A stretch of DNA of 11,562 nucleotides from Smittium culicis (lineage: Eukaryota; Kickxellomycota; Harpellomycetes; Harpellales; Legeriomycetaceae), in NCBI GenBank assembly GCA_001970855.1, contig LSSN01000838.1, forward strand, positions 3,987 through 15,548, read 5' to 3'. Made by a program: the position numbers and the translations under genes. The notes under the pieces are model-generated. The model was not told where the DNA came from, made no database searches, and worked only from the letters and a program-made list of their open reading frames with translations. Shown one piece after another: positions 9,409-11,562 of this stretch (positions within the stretch are counted from its first letter, which is position 1; each line of letters opens with the position of its first letter).

Positions 9409-9413
9409 CATCA
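9409..9413 (-). promoter_or_regulatory. Overlapping ORF1 stop and ORF2 start (TGATG)
   Basis: The ORF1 stop TGA (9413-9411) shares its A with the first ATG of ORF2 (9411-9409), and a second ATG follows directly. Such one-base overlaps allow termination-reinitiation; translational coupling of this type (UAAUG) is known for the LINE SART1. Both ORFs are independently supported by domain content, so the junction is probably real. Confidence 0.7.
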
Positions 9414-11033
9414 GAACTCTATTTCGGAGATTCCCTGATGTTCGGCGTCAGATTCAGGCACTATATCAGCTATATTGCTTCCTGGCGGCGCCTTATCTAC
9501 ATTTGATGCGTAGTTATTAAACGCTTGTTCTGATATTTGCCCCATTCTGGCTTTCGCTGCCATCAATGCGTGCGCTGATGGGGGTTTATACCCATCAGAT
9601 TCATTTGTAGGGCTGAGATTCGGTGATATGAACTCTTTTTTGATCTCCATCAGGGAGCTCATATCACTGTCTACCGATATATCAGAGAAATCATCACTAT
9701 TAATAGTGGATTTTATCATGCGTTTGATTATAGGTTGATTATAGGTTGATTATAGGTTGATTATAGGTTGATTATAGGTTGATTATAGGTTGATTATAGG
9801 TTGATTATTATCATCATCACTGCCATCAGAATCGGTATAATCACCTGATAATACCTTTTCATTAGAGCTTTGAGGCATCACAGCAGCATTTAATGAGCTG
9901 GAGGGGTTTTTTTTCAAACCTACGGTGCCCCTCAGGCGATTTATGGTGCCCGGTTTGGCTGCTGCAACTTCATCATTGGTTGATACTTCCGTATCGTTGA
10001 TGATTTTTGACTTCTCAACCGGCTTTGTGCTGGGTTGAGCTTCTATGGTCACTGATTTGGAATCATCAGTTTGAGGAGCGGCTGATACCAATGGTGCTTC
10101 GGCGTTGGAGCTGTTAAAGCTGAATTTTAGCTTATGCATACTCTCTCCTGCATTTTTTTAAATTAAGGTTTGCTTGATTTTGATGCACTCTGATTTCCAG
10201 TGCCCGAACTCCTTGCAGTAACTGCATGCCTCCTTACAGCCCTTGTAGAAGATGTTAATTTTACCATTTTCATGGTCGAGGAAGCTTGGGAGGTCGATCT
10301 CTATGTTATTTTTTTTAACAAGTACTTTGATCCCATATGGGAGGTACTGGTTGTTGTAGAATCGGCGCCAAGCGCTGATATCCTTGATTTCACACCAAGG
10401 CCCGAGCTCTTTTAGAATTAGCTTTGCCATTGGTTCGATTCCTACATCCCTGAAGTTAGGGATGTTTACTACAGTGATATCCTCCTCGATTTTCACTGTC
10501 TGGTATAGGTCTATTGGCTTGTCGTTATAGACAAGCTTCGTAGACATTAGATTGTTTGCGTCTTTAATATTATTAAAAATATTGTATGTGGTGCCGGCGC
10601 GATGGTCGTCCTGTCTAATGTACGACACATCTTTAAGGGCGTTGAATACAGTCTCCAGGCCATCGATGTTGTCCCCTTTGAATTGGACACATGATCAGCC
10701 GACTTTCATGTCGGAGACGCCAGTGCAAAACTTCTAAATGCAGGTCATTTCACCTCCAAAAATCATATGCTTGATGGAAACCTCCTTATACATGCTCATA
10801 TCAGTTAGATTTCCTTTTCTTCCTGCGTGGATTTTTTTGACTGAGCTTTTTTGCATTCTTTTGTTGTTTAATTGTGATCTGGGATCATGGCTTAACCTAT
10901 GCAAATTGTTACCCCTTGGATAACCAATATCATAGCTGTTTTGCACCTCATTTGTGAGGTATTTATGGTTATTCCCCTTCACAACGTCCCTAAATAAAGT
11001 TCTAGCACATTTTATGGGCTTTCTAATGACCAT
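9411..11033 (-). pseudogene. LINE ORF1: zinc-knuckle nucleic-acid-binding protein, disrupted
   Basis: ORF1 proteins coat the element RNA and act as chaperones. One single frame runs from ATG (11033-11031) to TGA (9413-9411), about 540 codons. The N-terminal third is basic. The middle carries P-W-C-E-I-K-D and Y-L-P-Y-G-I-K-V, then a CCHC knuckle C-S-Y-C-K-E-F-G-H-W-K-S-E-C (C-x2-C-x4-H-x4-C, 10226-10185). The C-terminal part is Ser/Asp/Pro-rich and acidic, probably disordered. Stops interrupt it at 10736-10734 (TAG), 10697-10695 (TGA) and 10160-10158 (TAA), and twice inside an 11-bp minisatellite (9785-9783 and 9752-9750). No frameshift is needed anywhere, in contrast to ORF2. The segment 11033-10734 is joined to the rest by frame and continuity, not by a recognised domain. 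Confidence 0.82.
9724..9808. repeat. 11-bp minisatellite inside ORF1
   Basis: Seven perfect copies of ttgattatagg (9724-9800) are followed by eight bases of an eighth. Because 11 is not a multiple of 3, every frame meets a stop once per three units, so the array closes ORF1. One unit and seven units leave the same phase (66 bases apart), and the acidic ORF1 frame continues correctly on both sides. A single unit in place of the array would give no stop. The array is therefore best read as an expansion within the gene after, or at the time of, its inactivation. Confidence 0.95.
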
Positions 11034-11471
11034 AATTAATTAAATTGGTGTTTTTTTTTGTGCTTTTATTTATTTTTTGGTTTTTTTTGTGTATGCTTTT
11101 TTTTGTGTCGCAAATTAGTCGAAATAATCAAATTCGTTAAATTCGGCGATTTGCGTGCTTTTTTTTTTCGATTTGGCTAATTAAAACCGTGCACCAAACT
11201 TGCGCACTTACAATTTAATTGCAATAGTTAAAGCTTGTCTACAGAGACCAAACTTGTGCCAAAATGTAGCTCTTGGGAAGGTAAACAAAGTTTAATTAAT
11301 AAGTTAAAGTCGATAGACTACGCGTTCGATAGTTATAATCATTTTTATTTAGTAAGGGCGTAAAAAAAAGTGAATAGTAGATTTGAAATAAAGTTTTATA
11401 GATTCTCTAATCCTATTGGCTCGCCCAAGAAAAACTTTTTATAAAAGTAGTCCACTTTATAATTTCAGAGG
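11034..11471 (-). promoter_or_regulatory. LINE copy A 5' leader, probable internal promoter region
   Basis: The leader is about 438 bases, starting directly after the A-tail of copy B. It carries a CCAAT box (11419-11415, minus strand) shared with the inverted relic at 2213-2217. TATAAAAA lies closer to the 5' end (about 11451-11444). Two direct repeats of accaaacttg are at 11193-11202 and 11247-11256 (plus strand), and T/A-runs lie near the ORF1 start (11050-11105). The blocks kept in the inverted relic are candidates for function. No ribozyme core was found at the 5' end. Confidence 0.55.
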
Positions 11472-11562
11472 TTTTTTTTTGCCTCGGAGTTTATTAAACA
11501 TAATTTAATATTATACAAAAAACTAATAAAAAATATTTAAAAAGCTATAAAAATATTACAAA
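11472..11562 (-). mobile_element. 3' end of an upstream LINE copy B, cut by the window edge
   Basis: On the minus strand AATAAA (11495-11490), 9 bases, then nine A (11480-11472). From 11472 to 11522 this aligns without gaps to 5660-5710, the 3' end of copy A, at an offset of 5812 bases; 11485-11522 matches 5673-5710 at about 32 of 38 positions, including attatacaaaaaa. Beyond that, similarity continues after an 8-base gap to the window edge. It is therefore the tail of another copy in the same orientation, lying just upstream of copy A. Confidence 0.7.

Larger units (their letters stand above)
5998..9411 (-). pseudogene. LINE ORF2: endonuclease-reverse transcriptase, disrupted
   Basis: ORF2 proteins nick the target, prime on it and reverse-transcribe the element RNA. 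This one spans about 1,140 codons, a usual length. Order: a basic N-terminal segment (9411-9139), APE endonuclease (about 9010-8340), a linker rich in Lys and Asn (8310-7750), reverse transcriptase (about 7680-6720), and a C-terminal region ending in a CCHC motif (6111-6064) and TAA (6000-5998). The start chosen is the ATG at 9411-9409, which overlaps the ORF1 stop. The reading frame changes about six times, in the intervals 9139-9010, 8372-8310, 7748-7729, 7145-7110, 6715-6690 and 6190-6141. Stops include 8887-8885, 8374-8372, 8118-8116, 7505-7503, 7220-7218 and 6117-6115. Several stops sit where the family usually has Tyr, Phe or Lys, so they look like ordinary point mutations. Confidence 0.88.
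5658..11471 (-). mobile_element. Near full-length, inactive non-LTR (LINE) retrotransposon, copy A
   Basis: A LINE of about 5.8 kb on the minus strand: a 5' leader (11471-11034), ORF1 (11033-9411), ORF2 (9411-5998), a 3' UTR and a tail of 11 A (5668-5658). LINEs copy themselves by nicking DNA and reverse-transcribing their RNA at the nick. There are two ORFs, an APE-type endonuclease, an F-A-D-D reverse transcriptase, CCHC motifs at the ends of ORF1 and ORF2, and no sign of RNase H. This fits the L1/Tx1/CR1/Jockey group broadly; I cannot place the clade by eye. Base composition is far less AT-rich than the flanks from about 5770 to 11035, which suggests later arrival or different mutation history. 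It is dead: many stops, about six frame changes in ORF2 and lost endonuclease residues. The right boundary is set by the neighbour's tail at 11472. Confidence 0.9.

Noticed and set aside
6141..11033. Plus-strand ORFs within the LINE (for example 6162-6359, 6685-6918, 7976-8179, 10200-10415, 10552-10737, 10738-10923) and the minus-strand ORF 7100-6849
   Set aside because: They are shadows of ORF1 and ORF2. The 7100-6849 frame overlaps the RT motifs B and C, which are read in another frame.
6700..11033. Alternative genetic code explaining the internal stops
   Set aside because: Stops fall at positions where the families usually have different residues (Tyr, Phe, Lys, Asp and others), all three stop codons are involved, and ORF2 also has frame changes.
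2205..11425. The inverted pair 2205-2525 and 11107-11425 as long terminal inverted repeats of one giant DNA transposon
   Set aside because: One arm lies inside a LINE leader directly followed by ORF1, and a third partial match lies at 5400-5657 in the other orientation, so separate LINE copies explain it better.
5650..11562. The direct repeat 5660-5735 and 11472-11562 as an 80-90 bp target-site duplication
   Set aside because: Both copies contain AATAAA at 9 bases from an A-run, typical of element tails, and no other A-tail lies between ORF2 and 5735. Not fully excluded without sequence to the right.
1..11562. tRNA, rRNA, CRISPR arrays, bacterial-type operons
   Set aside because: No tRNA-like box pairs, rRNA segments, spaced repeats or ribosome-binding-site-led gene runs were seen on either strand.

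Overview
This window holds no intact cellular gene. It is very AT-rich eukaryotic DNA packed with decayed transposable elements. The host cannot be named from the sequence. The mix of a poly(A)-tailed LINE, a piggyBac-like relic and a Harbinger/IS5-like relic, with AATAAA signals, says eukaryote. An AT-rich microsporidian, another early-branching fungus or a small-genome invertebrate are only guesses.

Layout. (1) 1-436, minus strand: N-terminal piece of a Harbinger/IS5-like transposase, running off the left edge. (2) 452-2200: AT-rich spacer with one 44-codon ORF of doubtful reality (1127-1261), a 20-bp tandem duplication (1581-1620) and an isolated G-quadruplex motif (2137-2156, minus strand). 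(3) About 2205-2600, plus strand: a diverged, inverted relic of the same 5' leader that heads the large LINE at the right. (4) About 2825-4385, minus strand: a piggyBac-like transposase fossil, not visible as an ORF but readable across several frames, with most family landmarks in order. (5) About 4386-5400: nothing convincing. (6) 5658-11471, minus strand: an almost full-length but dead non-LTR retrotransposon of about 5.8 kb. It has a 5' leader, ORF1 with a CCHC zinc knuckle (11033-9411), ORF2 with an APE-type endonuclease, reverse transcriptase and C-terminal CCHC motif (9411 to about 5998), a 3' UTR, AATAAA and an A11 tail. (7) 11472-11562: the 3' end of another copy of the same LINE, with its own AATAAA and A9 tail.

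The most interesting structure is the head-to-tail arrangement of LINE copies. The 3' end at the right edge (copy B) matches the 3' end of the main element (copy A) without gaps over about 50 bp at an offset of exactly 5812 bp, and copy A begins directly after copy B's tail. Sequence just beyond copy A's own tail (5657 to about 5400) weakly resembles the start of the same 5' leader, suggesting a third copy. Such tail-to-head arrays are known from telomeric LINEs (HeT-A/TART in Drosophila, GilM/GilT in Giardia); whether this is one is inference.

How the LINE would have worked: ORF1 (RNA-binding) and ORF2 (endonuclease plus reverse transcriptase) share one base in a TGATG stop-start, suggesting termination-reinitiation. 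This copy is inactive. ORF1 has three substitution stops plus two more created by expansion of an 11-bp minisatellite. ORF2 has about six frame changes and a dozen or so stops, and has lost several endonuclease catalytic residues.
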